Assembly (NCBI RefSeq): GCF_008086345.1
Contig: NZ_CP043006.1
Coordinates: 2,788,032-2,852,031, forward strand
Direction: 5' to 3'
Length of the DNA: 64,000 bases
From: Chitinophaga sp. XS-30
GTDB taxonomy: Bacteria > Bacteroidota > Bacteroidia > Chitinophagales > Chitinophagaceae
Every line of letters starts with the position of its first letter. Position 1 is the first letter of the stretch. The position numbers and the translations under genes were made by a program. Below are positions 26,927 through 35,973 of the stretch, piece by piece. Below the pieces are notes generated by a model that worked only from the letters and a program-made list of their open reading frames with translations, had not been told where the DNA came from and did not search any database.

Positions 26927-28423
26927 TTATGCCGTAACTGTTTTTTTCTGACCGAATCCCTGGCGCTGCATATTCCCCCAGGAATGCTTCTTCCCTATAA
27001 TGAAGAAATAATATCCTCTCAGGGCAAAGAACACGATCAGCGGATGATATATAAAAGGTTCAATGAAAGCCATCAGCCCCAGGCCGATCACTTCCCGCCA
27101 TGTTTTGTAATAACGGTACGTCATCTGGTCCCACCACAGCGCGAGGGTAGTGATCATGATGGCGTAGAGGTACACGAATACCAGTAATATGAATGCATAG
27201 TGCCAGTTGATCTGGGCGGTGATGATCAGGTAGATGTAATAGAGAATGCCGGTGAATTCGATGATCGGGGCCAGGAACTCGAAGAACAGGCTATAGGGCA
27301 AAACGATCAGCCCCAGTTTTTTGTAGCGGGGGTTGAAGATCAGTTTGCGGTGCATGGTGATGATCTCTGCAAGGCCCCTTCCCCAGCGGGTACGCTGGCG
27401 GCTGAATACTTTCATGTTGGGCGGCCCTTCCGTCCAGCACTGGGAAGTGGGAATATAACGGATGGCATATTTCAGCTTGTTGTCCAGCATATACGAGCAC
27501 ATGCGGGTAACGATGTCCATATCCTCCGCGAAGGATTTGCTGTCATACCCTCCGGCCTTGATGGCAATTTCCTTGTCGAACAGCCCGAGGCCGCCGGATA
27601 CATTGGGTACGGCATTGATGATGCTCCAGCCCATTTTGCCGAGTACGTAAGCCCGGATATACTCCATTTCCTGGAAGCGGGGCAGGAGTTGCCGGGGTGG
27701 TCTTACCCGGGTGATCACTCCCTCATCGATGTCGCAGGAATTGGCCAGCCGCAGGGTAGCACCGCTGGCGATCACCCGCACATTGTCTTCCACTACATGT
27801 ACATAACCACATTCAGGGCAGGGTTCGCCTACTTCCCTGATCTTGTTATGCTCTTCGTCCATGAAAGGTTTGATCATGCGGAGCAAGGTATCTTTTTCAA
27901 TGATGGAATCCACATCTGTACAAAGGAAGTAATCATAAGTGGCGGCGTTAATGCCGGCATTGGAAGCGTCTGCCTTGCTTTTGCCGTTTACCTTGTCGAT
28001 CACCACCAGCTTGTCATACGCTGTATTGACGGACTTGAATATCCGTTTGACAGGTTGTGATTTGATACGTTCATTGTAGGCAAAGTCCACTTCCTGCAGC
28101 GAAAATTCATTGATGAGTTTTTCCAGGGTATCGTCCGTACTGCCATCGTTGATGATGATCACTTCAAACTTGGGATAGTTCAGGGTGAGGAGCGACCGTA
28201 CATTCGAGATAATGGTCACGCCTTCGTTAAAGGCCGGTGCAATGATGGAAATGCCCGGCGCCAGCGGGGAATGCAGCATTTTGGTGTAATCCACATAGCT
28301 GTTCTTGCGCTGGTAACGCATGATGCCGCGCAGCGAAAGCATGGCGAGCATGGCGTACATGAACAGCATGGTGCATCCGTACACGAAAATAAATCCCTCG
28401 TAAAAATTCTTGAACAGTTCCAC
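26927..28423 (-). CDS. Processive-type family 2 glycosyltransferase (copy A)
   Basis: A 498-residue membrane glycosyltransferase like PgaC or hyaluronan synthase. It has an N-terminal helix (about 10-32), a cytoplasmic GT2 domain with FEVIIINDGSTDDTLEKLI, a metal-binding CTDVDS, an acidic AEDMD and the QRTRWGRGL motif near residue 345 (the QxxRW of processive enzymes), and three or four C-terminal helices (about 375-470). Between the DxD and acceptor motifs it carries an extra stretch of about 20 residues with CPECGY (about residues 196-216) that its paralogue lacks. It follows the paralogue by 35 bases and precedes the TPR/YaiO gene. It should polymerise a nucleotide sugar and push the chain through the inner membrane. 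The sugar is unknown. Confidence 0.88.
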   Translation of the reverse strand: MELFKNFYEGFIFVYGCTMLFMYAMLAMLSLRGIMRYQRKNSYVDYTKMLHSPLAPGISIIAPAFNEGVTIISNVRSLLTLNYPKFEVIIINDGSTDDTLEKLINEFSLQEVDFAYNERIKSQPVKRIFKSVNTAYDKLVVIDKVNGKSKADASNAGINAATYDYFLCTDVDSIIEKDTLLRMIKPFMDEEHNKIREVGEPCPECGYVHVVEDNVRVIASGATLRLANSCDIDEGVITRVRPPRQLLPRFQEMEYIRAYVLGKMGWSIINAVPNVSGGLGLFDKEIAIKAGGYDSKSFAEDMDIVTRMCSYMLDNKLKYAIRYIPTSQCWTEGPPNMKVFSRQRTRWGRGLAEIITMHRKLIFNPRYKKLGLIVLPYSLFFEFLAPIIEFTGILYYIYLIITAQINWHYAFILLVFVYLYAIMITTLALWWDQMTYRYYKTWREVIGLGLMAFIEPFIYHPLIVFFALRGYYFFIIGKKHSWGNMQRQGFGQKKTVTA

Positions 28424-28458
28424 TATTATGATAATGTTTTTTTTATTTATACAAACGC

Positions 28459-29913
28459 TCAGTTCACTACCGTTTTTTTTGCCGGGGCTGCCTGCTGGAA
28501 CCCTCTCCGCTGCATATTCCCCCAGGTCCCTTTCTTTCCCGTCAGGAAGTTATAGTATCCCCGCAGCGCGTAGATGACGATCAGCGGATGATACAGGAAG
28601 AACTCCATGAAAGGGGTAAGGCAGAGATAGGCCACTTCCCGCCATGTTTTATAGTATCCGAAGGTGAGCTGGTCCCACAGTATGGCGATAGTGGTGATCA
28701 TGACCGAATAGGTGTACACGAAAACCAGCAGCAATATGGCCGTGGGTCCGTTGATGAGGCCCAGGCAGAGCATGATGATATAATAGATGATGCCGGTAAG
28801 CTCCACAATGGGCGCCAGCAGTTCAAAAAAGAAATTGTAGGGGATGATGATCATGCCCATCCGGCCGTATCTGGGATTGAGGAACATGCTGAAGTGGGCA
28901 TACATCAGCTGTGCGAGGCCTCTTGCCCAGCGGGTGCGCTGGCGGTTGAAGATTTTGAGGGATTCGGGCGCTTCCGTCCAGCAGAGCGTTTTTGGAATAT
29001 AGCGGATGGAATAGTTGATCTTGTTATCATGCGCGAAGCGGCACATCCGCGTCATCAGCTCCATATCTTCCCCGAAAGAAGAATGATCGTATCCTCCGCA
29101 GCGGATCGCTATTTCCTTGTCGAACAGGCCAAGGCCGCCGGATACGTTGGGGACGCAGTTGATGAGGCTCCAGCCCATCTTCCCCAGTACGAAGGCACGG
29201 ATATACTCTACTTCCTGGAAACGGGGCAGCAGTTGTTTCGGCGGCCGCATGCGCGTCATCACCCCTTCATCGAACTCCGATGAATTGGCGATACGCAATG
29301 TGGCCCCAACGGCAATGACCCTTTTCTTTCCTTCCTGCATCACCGGTTTGATCAGTTCCAGTATCGTGTTCTTGTCCAGGATGCAATCCACATCGGTGCA
29401 AACGAAATGATCATACGCGGCGGCGTTGATCCCGGCATTAACGGCATCGGCCTTGCTTTTCCCGTTCACTTTGTCGATCACCATCAGCCGGGCGTAAGCC
29501 GGGTTGACGGATTTGAATATCTTCCTGACCGGTCTTGTCTGTATTTTAGCATTATAGGCAAAATCCACTTCTGTCAGCTCAAACTCCCGGATCATTTGTT
29601 CCAGGCTGTCATCCGTGCTGCCGTCGTTGACAATGATGATCTCGTAGCGGGGATAGTTCAGCGTCAGCAGGGAACGTATATTGTAGATAATGGTCAGCCC
29701 TTCGTTGAATGCCGGCGCCAGTACGGTAACGCCGGGCGCCAGTGGAGAGCTCATCAGGATGTCTTCCTGGTGCAGGCGTTCTCTTTTGGCGTATGCCCTG
29801 ATGGCAATAATGGAAAAGATGGCCAGCATGGCGTAGGTGACCAGCAATATCGTACCGTACACAAATACGCTGCTTTCATAAATCCTTCCTATTGTTTCCA
29901 GGATCTCGTTCAT
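28459..29913 (-). CDS. Processive-type family 2 glycosyltransferase (copy B)
   Basis: A 484-residue paralogue of the gene that follows it, with the same layout: N-terminal helix, GT2 core (YEIIIVNDGSTDDSLEQMI, CTDVDC, GEDMELMTRM, QRTRWARGL near residue 325) and C-terminal helices ending in the shared GTWGNMQRRGF tail. The two proteins align along their full length, so they arose by tandem duplication. Keeping two intact copies suggests either a heteromeric synthase, a polymer of two alternating sugars, or different acceptors. The HEAT-repeat protein gene ends 3 bases upstream, which indicates translational coupling with it. The extra Cys-containing insertion of copy A is absent here. Confidence 0.88.
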   Translation of the reverse strand: MNEILETIGRIYESSVFVYGTILLVTYAMLAIFSIIAIRAYAKRERLHQEDILMSSPLAPGVTVLAPAFNEGLTIIYNIRSLLTLNYPRYEIIIVNDGSTDDSLEQMIREFELTEVDFAYNAKIQTRPVRKIFKSVNPAYARLMVIDKVNGKSKADAVNAGINAAAYDHFVCTDVDCILDKNTILELIKPVMQEGKKRVIAVGATLRIANSSEFDEGVMTRMRPPKQLLPRFQEVEYIRAFVLGKMGWSLINCVPNVSGGLGLFDKEIAIRCGGYDHSSFGEDMELMTRMCRFAHDNKINYSIRYIPKTLCWTEAPESLKIFNRQRTRWARGLAQLMYAHFSMFLNPRYGRMGMIIIPYNFFFELLAPIVELTGIIYYIIMLCLGLINGPTAILLLVFVYTYSVMITTIAILWDQLTFGYYKTWREVAYLCLTPFMEFFLYHPLIVIYALRGYYNFLTGKKGTWGNMQRRGFQQAAPAKKTVVN

Positions 29914-29916
29914 TGC

Positions 29917-31065
29917 CTAGAATTTTATTAAAGGGTTCATGCAATGTTTCAGGATCAGCTGATTCTCGTCAGTTGCTGTATGCAATAATTCCGTGATCAG
30001 GTCTTTGGCTGCCCACTGGTTGTTGATAATGGACTTGGCCGCATGTTTGCGCAATTCAAAGTCGGTAGAATGCAGGAATTCCTGCCGGAGAAAGTTCAGG
30101 TGCTTTCCGCTGCTGATGCGGCCCAGCGCTTTGAGTATCTCTATCTGGCAATGCTGGGGCTGACTGTTGTACATGTACACCAGCTTTTCTTCCACATCAG
30201 CAACCCTCAGCTTTCCCAGGCAGTTGATCGCTTCCGCACGCAGGTAATGGTCTTTGGTGTCCAGTAGCTTGATCACTGCGGGAAGAGCGCTGATCTGGTT
30301 GTAGTGAACGACCAGTTTCAGGCAGAAAGACACAATGCTTTTATTGGAAGAGTAGGTGATCCATTGCGCAAAATTGGGGATGGCGATCCGCCGGGTGGTG
30401 GAAATGATCTTGAACAACTCCACCTGGTCCCACAGCAATAACGGCTCTGTGGCCACATCAAAGAACTTGAACGGCTCGTTCTTGCTGAGTTTGATATAGG
30501 CATGCCTGGCAGCAGCCCTCAGCTCACGGTTACGGCTGTTGGTCAGCGGCAGCAGTGTAACGTCCGCAACGGACATGTTCATGTTCACGAGTTCGGAGAG
30601 TGCCTGCACCTTCCGGTCCCATTTGCGGGACTTCATTTTGCGCAGCGAATCCCTGTCCAGCTCCATTTCCATGTACAGATTGCGCAGCTGGTCGCCCATA
30701 GCGCCCTGAACATTGTTGCGGTAGTGGATCAGCCGGTCCGTAAAGGCCTGTCTCGCCCACTTCTTTTCAAATATCGGCAACTGGAAGGCCGCCATATCCA
30801 GCTGGATATCTTCCACGCGGGCATCAGTAGCCAGCTGGTCGTTCAGCAGAATATGCGTGACCAGCAGGTTGTCGATCACGGGATGAAGGGCTTTCAGTTT
30901 TTTCTCCCGCCGGTAAGAACGATAGCGCCCGGATAAAATAGACAGGTAGGCTGCCAATGTGCAGGTGATGGCGATAACGATGAAAACCAGTGCGATTTGA
31001 ATGATCAGCGGAGAATAACGGAAATCACGGAATATGGTCTGGAAAAACTCCTGTACAAAAGTCAT
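29917..31065 (-). CDS. Membrane-anchored HEAT-repeat protein
   Basis: A 382-residue protein with one N-terminal membrane helix at about residues 22-44 (SPLIIQIALVFIVIAITCTL) and a basic region after it (RYRSYRREKKLK), which puts the rest in the cytoplasm. From about residue 150 it is made of HEAT-like helical pairs (NRELRAAARHAYIKLSKNEP, DTKDHYLRAEAINCLGKL, SQPQHCQIEILKALGRIS, STDFELRKHAAKSIINNQWA). No catalytic motif is seen. Such scaffolds bind other proteins. Its stop codon is 3 bases from the glycosyltransferase start, so it is probably a synthase-associated regulator or assembly factor, comparable in position to PilZ or c-di-GMP proteins in other polymer systems. The role is inferred from context only. 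Confidence 0.8.
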   Translation of the reverse strand: MTFVQEFFQTIFRDFRYSPLIIQIALVFIVIAITCTLAAYLSILSGRYRSYRREKKLKALHPVIDNLLVTHILLNDQLATDARVEDIQLDMAAFQLPIFEKKWARQAFTDRLIHYRNNVQGAMGDQLRNLYMEMELDRDSLRKMKSRKWDRKVQALSELVNMNMSVADVTLLPLTNSRNRELRAAARHAYIKLSKNEPFKFFDVATEPLLLWDQVELFKIISTTRRIAIPNFAQWITYSSNKSIVSFCLKLVVHYNQISALPAVIKLLDTKDHYLRAEAINCLGKLRVADVEEKLVYMYNSQPQHCQIEILKALGRISSGKHLNFLRQEFLHSTDFELRKHAAKSIINNQWAAKDLITELLHTATDENQLILKHCMNPLIKF

Positions 31066-31136
31066 TTCAATGAAAGGATGTGGTCAGGTGATATAGATTT
31101 GGTATCGGTACATGGAAGGGTATTGGCGCTCCGGCC

Positions 31137-31514
31137 TTACTTGTACTGCATCAGCAACCTTTTTACCCGGATCAGCAGTTCGCCGGGAAGCACAGGTTTT
31201 TTCAGAAAATCATCCGCTCCGAGCTTGAATCCTTCCAGGATCATATCTTCGTTACTTGCATTAGAAACAATTAAAACGGCAATTGGTTTACCTTCTTTCC
31301 GGCTTTTTACCTTGCTGAGTATCTCGAACCCGTTCGCATAGGGCATCATGAGGTCTGTAATGATAAGATCATAGCCATATTGCGTCTCTTCCAGCTTCTG
31401 AAAGGCCTCTTTTCCGTTAACAACATGATCTATCTGGTATTCCTCCTTGTGCAGTATCCGCTCGATGATTTTGGGCATGACTTCGTCATCCTCGACCAAT
31501 AAAATTTTGTTCAT
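31137..31514 (-). CDS. Single-domain response regulator
   Basis: A 125-residue receiver domain with nothing attached. The acidic pair is VEDDEV, the phospho-acceptor is Asp54 in IITDLMMPYANGF, the switch Ser follows in IVSNAS and the conserved Lys is in LKKPVLPGE. It lies 71 bases upstream of the HEAT-repeat gene on the same strand and is the first gene of the polysaccharide operon. With no output domain it must act by protein contact; the HEAT scaffold or a glycosyltransferase is the obvious partner. The divergent kinase at 31.75 kb or the REC-kinase at 36.5 kb could phosphorylate it. Domain call firm, partners inferred. Confidence 0.92.
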   Translation of the reverse strand: MNKILLVEDDEVMPKIIERILHKEEYQIDHVVNGKEAFQKLEETQYGYDLIITDLMMPYANGFEILSKVKSRKEGKPIAVLIVSNASNEDMILEGFKLGADDFLKKPVLPGELLIRVKRLLMQYK

Positions 31515-31721
31515 GGCTAGCGCTGTTTGATGAAAAATGAATCCGGCATGAATTTACGCATATGTTTGAATACGGCACTCACAAAAACGTGGAATATTCT
31601 GATATCCATATTTCTATGCATGGTGCAGTGAACATGTTAATAAAAAAGTTTATTTGTTATTTTGGGATATAAACTGCGGTTGTTGGTCATCAAAATGCAG
31701 ATGCAGTGAACACATAAGTGC

Positions 31722-31729
31722 TATATTTG
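31722..31729 (+). promoter_or_regulatory. Promoter -7 box of the CheR/CheB-kinase operon
   Basis: TATATTTG is an exact match to the Bacteroidota consensus TAnnTTTG and ends 20 bases before the kinase ATG. A good -33 TTTG is not seen at the usual distance. The 235-base divergent gap 31515-31749 should also hold the promoter of the response regulator operon on the other strand. Confidence 0.55.
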
Positions 31730-31749
31730 TTTCGACTGAATGACACCAT

Positions 31750-34700
31750 ATGAAAAACGCATTGAGGATTCGCCTTTATATCGGATTCGGCCTGGCATTG
31801 GCGCTAGTGATACTCGGATGTTTTTTTTCTTACTACACTTTTGATAAACAACGCCAGGATGCCCGGTGGGTTGAGCATACCTATGAGGCTATCACCACGG
31901 CGCTGCAGGTCAACCGCCTTGTCCACGAGATGGAATCGGCGGGGCTGACCTACCGCAGTACCCGCAATTTTGACGAACTGGCCCCCTATTTTGCTATACG
32001 CGAGCAGCCTTTGCAGCAATTGCGGGAGCTGAGGCTGCATATCATGGACAATGGCGCACAGATGAAGCAACTGAATGCCATAGAAAACGACCTCGTCAAT
32101 CTGCTGAATTACTGGGAACAGTTTGGCACACCACGGTATGACAGTAATTATGTATTCAATAATCTGCCCACCGTAACGCTGGAGGAAAGAGCGTTGCTGG
32201 ACAAGGTGCATGACGGCATTAGCCGTTTTGTGGATGCGGAAAGGGAATTGCTGGTAGCAAGGAACAGGAAGAGCGACAGGGCAGTGACCGTTGCCATAGC
32301 CGTGCAGATGATCAACTCCGCATTCATCATGCTCGTGGCCGTCATCCTCATGGTCGTTCTCTTCCGGCAGTTCAGCCACCGGGTGGCGGTACAGCTGGAA
32401 TTGAAGCGAAAGCTGAAGGAGGAAGTGGTGCTGCATGAAAGCACGAATGAAAAGAACTGGATGTTGAGCGGCATGTCCGTTATCAACGAAACGCTTCGCG
32501 GGGACGTGGCATTGTCTGATCTGGCATCCTCCTGTCTCAAAGCGCTGACGGATTACCTGCAGTTCCCGGCAGGCGCGGTCTACTGTTTTGATGAAGAAAG
32601 CCGGCTGCTGCAGCTGCAGGCCGGCGTGGCATTGCCGGATAGCGTTAAACGTTCCTGCGCTTTGGGTGAAGGGATAACGGGAGAGGCGGCCAGACGAAAG
32701 GAAATAACCATACTGTCTGAAGTGCCGCCCGACTATTGGCGTATCGAAAGCTCCGGCGGAAGCAGTTTACCCGGTACGGTGATCTGCTTGCCGCTGTGGC
32801 ATGACAAACGGCTGGCCGGCGTGATAGAGCTGGCAGCCTTCGGAGAAGTAGAGGCGAAGCATACCGGTTTATTGAAAGCCGTCTCCGCAGCGATTGCCAC
32901 CGCATTCAATGCGGCGGTATCGAGAGAAAAGGTACTGAGCCTGCTGCAGATGGTACAACAACAAAAAGATGAACTGGAAGCGCAACAGGAAAAGCTGCAG
33001 GAATCCAATGAAGAGCTGACCCGCCAGTCTGAAGTATTACAGGCGTCGGAAGAAGAGTTGCGGGTGCAGGAAGAGGAGTTGCGCCAGATCAACGAAGAGA
33101 TGAATGTGCAGAACAATACACTGGAGCAGGCCCGGCAGGAGCTGGCGCTGAAAGCGGAAGAACTGGAGCAGAGCAGCAGGTACAAATCCGAATTCCTCGC
33201 CAATATGTCCCACGAGCTTCGTACACCGTTGAACAGCATACTCATACTGGCGCGCCTGCTGGAAGAGGACAAGGAACGGAACCTCACGGAGAAGCAGGTG
33301 CAATACGCGGGGATCATTCACCGGTCAGGTTCCGATCTGCTCGGCCTGATCAATGATATCCTTGATCTTTCTAAGATAGAAGCAGGCAGGATCGATATGC
33401 ATATTGAACCGGTGCCGGTGGCATCCCTGGTAAAAGAAATTGAGCAGCTGTTTGCGGTGGTGGCGCAGGAAAAGCATATCCGCTTTGGAACGCATATTGC
33501 TCCCGGTGTGCCTGATCATATTGAAACCGATAAACAACGGCTGGAACAGGTGATCCGCAACCTGTTGTCGAACGCCTTTAAATTCACTCCGGCAGAAGGT
33601 GCCGTGCAGGTGCGCTGGACGGTGGAAGCCGATGAGCTGCATATAGCCGTGTCCGACACCGGCACCGGCATTCCCGTAGAAAAGCAGCTGCTGATATTTG
33701 ATGCTTTCCGGCAGGCAGACGGTTCCACCAGCCGGAAATATGGCGGCACCGGGCTTGGGCTTTCCATCAGCAAGGAACTGATCGCCCGTCTCGGTGGCAG
33801 GATACACCTGGAAAGCAAAATGGGAGAGGGCAGCACCTTCACCATTATCATGCCCCTCACCGCACCTGCGCAAGCGCCTCCGGCAGAACGGGAAGCATCT
33901 GCTCCGGCATTCCGGGAATTGCCGCATCACGTCAATACAGGAGAAGAAGTGGAGGATGACCGCGATACGCTGAAAGGCCAGCAGAAACCCGTGCTGATCA
34001 TTGAAGATGATGTGAACTTCGCCACTATCCTCCGGGATTTCGCCCGGCAAAACGGGTATAAGGTACTGGTGGCGCATAACGGGAACGATGGTGTGTTCCT
34101 GGCCCGGAAATACCGGCCGCTGGCCATCATCCTGGATATGAACCTGCCGCTTATAGACGGCAGCAGCGTACTGAAAATACTGAAGAGCAATGATGAACTG
34201 AAAAACATACTGGTGCATGTGATCTCGGCCGGAGAGATATCCCTGCAGGTGCAGGGCAATATTCAGGGCTTTACGCAAAAGCCCCTGCAAATGACCGATC
34301 TGGAATCCGTATTCACCGGCATCAGCAAACAGCTGAAAGCATTGTTCAAAAAAGTGCTGGTCATATCAGACGGGCTGCTCTCCGAACATCCATCCCTGCA
34401 GGCATTAAGCAATGAACGCGGTATGGAGGTAGCCTATGTAAAGGATGTGGACGAAGCTGTCAATACACTTGCTGAAACCGGTTACGACGGTATTATACTG
34501 GATGTGGGGAAAGATATCGGGAAAGGTATCCGTGACCTGGAACGGCTGAAGGAATTGACGAAAGACAGGCATACGCCGGTGATCATCTACCTGGATCACG
34601 ACATTTCAGAGGCGGATGAACTGCTGCTGACAAAGAACGCTGCCGCACTTGTGCGTAATTCCACTTTCTCTACAGACCGGCTGATGGATGAACTGGAGCT

Positions 34701-35145
34701 TTTCCTTTACAAGTTGAAAAAGATCAAAACCACTCCTTTGCCCAGTAAGGCCGCGGTCATGGAAGAAGATAATCTTGCGGGTAAAAAAGTGCTGGTAGTG
34801 GATGACGACATGCGGAATGTGTTTTCGCTCAGCGCCCTGTTCTCCGGCCACGGCATGGAAGTTGTTACCGCCGCTGATGGCAGGGAGGGGCTTTCCCAGC
34901 TGGCGGCAAACCCGGATACGCATATTGTGCTGATGGACATTATGATGCCTGTAATGGATGGCTATGAAGCCATGCGAAGGATCAGGCAGGACTCCCGGTA
35001 CTCCACCCTGCCCGTGATCGCCGTTACGGCGAAAGCCATGACGGGCGACCGGGAAAAATGTATCGAGGCCGGCGCCTCCGATTATATTTCAAAGCCTGTA
35101 GACAGCGCAAAACTGCTGTCATTGATGCGGGTATGGCTGAAATAA
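31750..35145 (+). CDS. CHASE3-GAF hybrid histidine kinase with three receiver domains
   Basis: A 1131-residue sensor. It has a membrane helix (about 8-28), a periplasmic CHASE3-like domain (about 30-175, with VNRLVHEMESAGLTYRSTRN), a second helix (about 182-205), a GAF domain (about 250-390), then a long coiled coil (about 393-480) rich in paired Glu (SNEELTRQ, ASEEELRVQEEELRQINEEM). HisKA carries His488 in MSHELRTPLN, and the ATPase domain has NLLSNAFKF and GGTGLGLSISKEL. REC1 has Asp796 and REC3 Asp1063 (LMDIMMPVMDGYEA). REC2 keeps Asp918 but lacks the usual acidic pair and Lys, so it is probably degenerate. CheR and CheB genes follow directly, and the coil resembles the one found in CheB-CheR-PAS fusion proteins. 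The stimulus is unknown. Confidence 0.9.
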   Translation: MKNALRIRLYIGFGLALALVILGCFFSYYTFDKQRQDARWVEHTYEAITTALQVNRLVHEMESAGLTYRSTRNFDELAPYFAIREQPLQQLRELRLHIMDNGAQMKQLNAIENDLVNLLNYWEQFGTPRYDSNYVFNNLPTVTLEERALLDKVHDGISRFVDAERELLVARNRKSDRAVTVAIAVQMINSAFIMLVAVILMVVLFRQFSHRVAVQLELKRKLKEEVVLHESTNEKNWMLSGMSVINETLRGDVALSDLASSCLKALTDYLQFPAGAVYCFDEESRLLQLQAGVALPDSVKRSCALGEGITGEAARRKEITILSEVPPDYWRIESSGGSSLPGTVICLPLWHDKRLAGVIELAAFGEVEAKHTGLLKAVSAAIATAFNAAVSREKVLSLLQMVQQQKDELEAQQEKLQESNEELTRQSEVLQASEEELRVQEEELRQINEEMNVQNNTLEQARQELALKAEELEQSSRYKSEFLANMSHELRTPLNSILILARLLEEDKERNLTEKQVQYAGIIHRSGSDLLGLINDILDLSKIEAGRIDMHIEPVPVASLVKEIEQLFAVVAQEKHIRFGTHIAPGVPDHIETDKQRLEQVIRNLLSNAFKFTPAEGAVQVRWTVEADELHIAVSDTGTGIPVEKQLLIFDAFRQADGSTSRKYGGTGLGLSISKELIARLGGRIHLESKMGEGSTFTIIMPLTAPAQAPPAEREASAPAFRELPHHVNTGEEVEDDRDTLKGQQKPVLIIEDDVNFATILRDFARQNGYKVLVAHNGNDGVFLARKYRPLAIILDMNLPLIDGSSVLKILKSNDELKNILVHVISAGEISLQVQGNIQGFTQKPLQMTDLESVFTGISKQLKALFKKVLVISDGLLSEHPSLQALSNERGMEVAYVKDVDEAVNTLAETGYDGIILDVGKDIGKGIRDLERLKELTKDRHTPVIIYLDHDISEADELLLTKNAAALVRNSTFSTDRLMDELELFLYKLKKIKTTPLPSKAAVMEEDNLAGKKVLVVDDDMRNVFSLSALFSGHGMEVVTAADGREGLSQLAANPDTHIVLMDIMMPVMDGYEAMRRIRQDSRYSTLPVIAVTAKAMTGDREKCIEAGASDYISKPVDSAKLLSLMRVWLK

Positions 35146-35153
35146 CAGTAGCT

Positions 35154-35972
35154 ATGACGGAAGGGTTTACAAATGCGGATTTCACGGATATTGTACAGCT
35201 GCTGCGGCTGCAGTACGGCCATGATTTCACCGGTTATGCGCAGCCTTCCCTGAAACGGCGCCTGCAGCGGTTCATGGGCAGCATGCAGATCGGCAATGTA
35301 TTTGAGCTGAAACACCGGCTGATCAACGAACAGGCGTTCTTCGACCGGATGGTGGAATATATTACCGTGAATGTAACGGAGATGTTCCGGGACCCCGAGT
35401 TCTACAGCACCCTGCGTACGGATATATTACCCAAGCTGGCGGCTTATCCGATCATCAAGATATGGCATGCAGGTTGCGCTACGGGTGAAGAGGTGTATTC
35501 GATGGCCATATTGCTGCACGAGGCGGGCCTGTTGCAGCGCAGCCGTATTTATGCCACAGATCTGAACCCCGCCAACATCCGGAAAGCGGAAAGCGGTATT
35601 GTGCCGATGGAGAACATGAAGGAATACACGCAGAATTATATGCGCTCCGGCGGAAAAGCTGATTTTTCCGACTACTATACGGCCAGGTATGATCATGCGC
35701 TTTTCCGTAAAGACCTGCGGCAGATCACCTTCTTTCAGCACAACCTGGTAACAGATGGCGTATTCAATGAATTTCACCTGATCTGCTGCCGGAATGTTTT
35801 CATATATTTCAACCGGGAGTTGCAGGAAAGGGTATTACGCCTGTTTCATGACAGCCTGGCCGTAAGAGGGTATCTGGCACTGGGCATCAGGGAATCCATG
35901 CGCTTTTCGGATATCCGTCAGCAGTTCGAGATCGTACATGCCCAGCATAAAATCTATCGACGTTGTATCTGA
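35154..35972 (+). CDS. CheR-type protein-glutamate methyltransferase
   Basis: A 272-residue stand-alone CheR. The N-terminal helical domain (about 1-70, FTDIVQLLRLQYGHDFTGYA) is followed by the SAM-binding domain with VTEMFRDPEFY, IWHAGCATGEEVYSMAILL, IYATDLNP and LICCRNVFIYFN. CheR transfers methyl groups from SAM to glutamates of chemoreceptors. None is encoded here, so its substrate must be elsewhere or be the coil of the preceding kinase. The start at 35154 follows the kinase stop by 8 bases; an in-frame ATG at 35133 would instead overlap it. The fold and motifs are clear; the target is inferred. Confidence 0.9.
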   Translation: MTEGFTNADFTDIVQLLRLQYGHDFTGYAQPSLKRRLQRFMGSMQIGNVFELKHRLINEQAFFDRMVEYITVNVTEMFRDPEFYSTLRTDILPKLAAYPIIKIWHAGCATGEEVYSMAILLHEAGLLQRSRIYATDLNPANIRKAESGIVPMENMKEYTQNYMRSGGKADFSDYYTARYDHALFRKDLRQITFFQHNLVTDGVFNEFHLICCRNVFIYFNRELQERVLRLFHDSLAVRGYLALGIRESMRFSDIRQQFEIVHAQHKIYRRCI

Positions 35973-35973
35973 C

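Noticed and set aside
24004..31514. Possibility that the operon is a complete Pga system (PgaABCD)
   Set aside because: No deacetylase-like PgaB and no small PgaD; the barrel is YaiO-like rather than PgaA-like, and there are two synthases.
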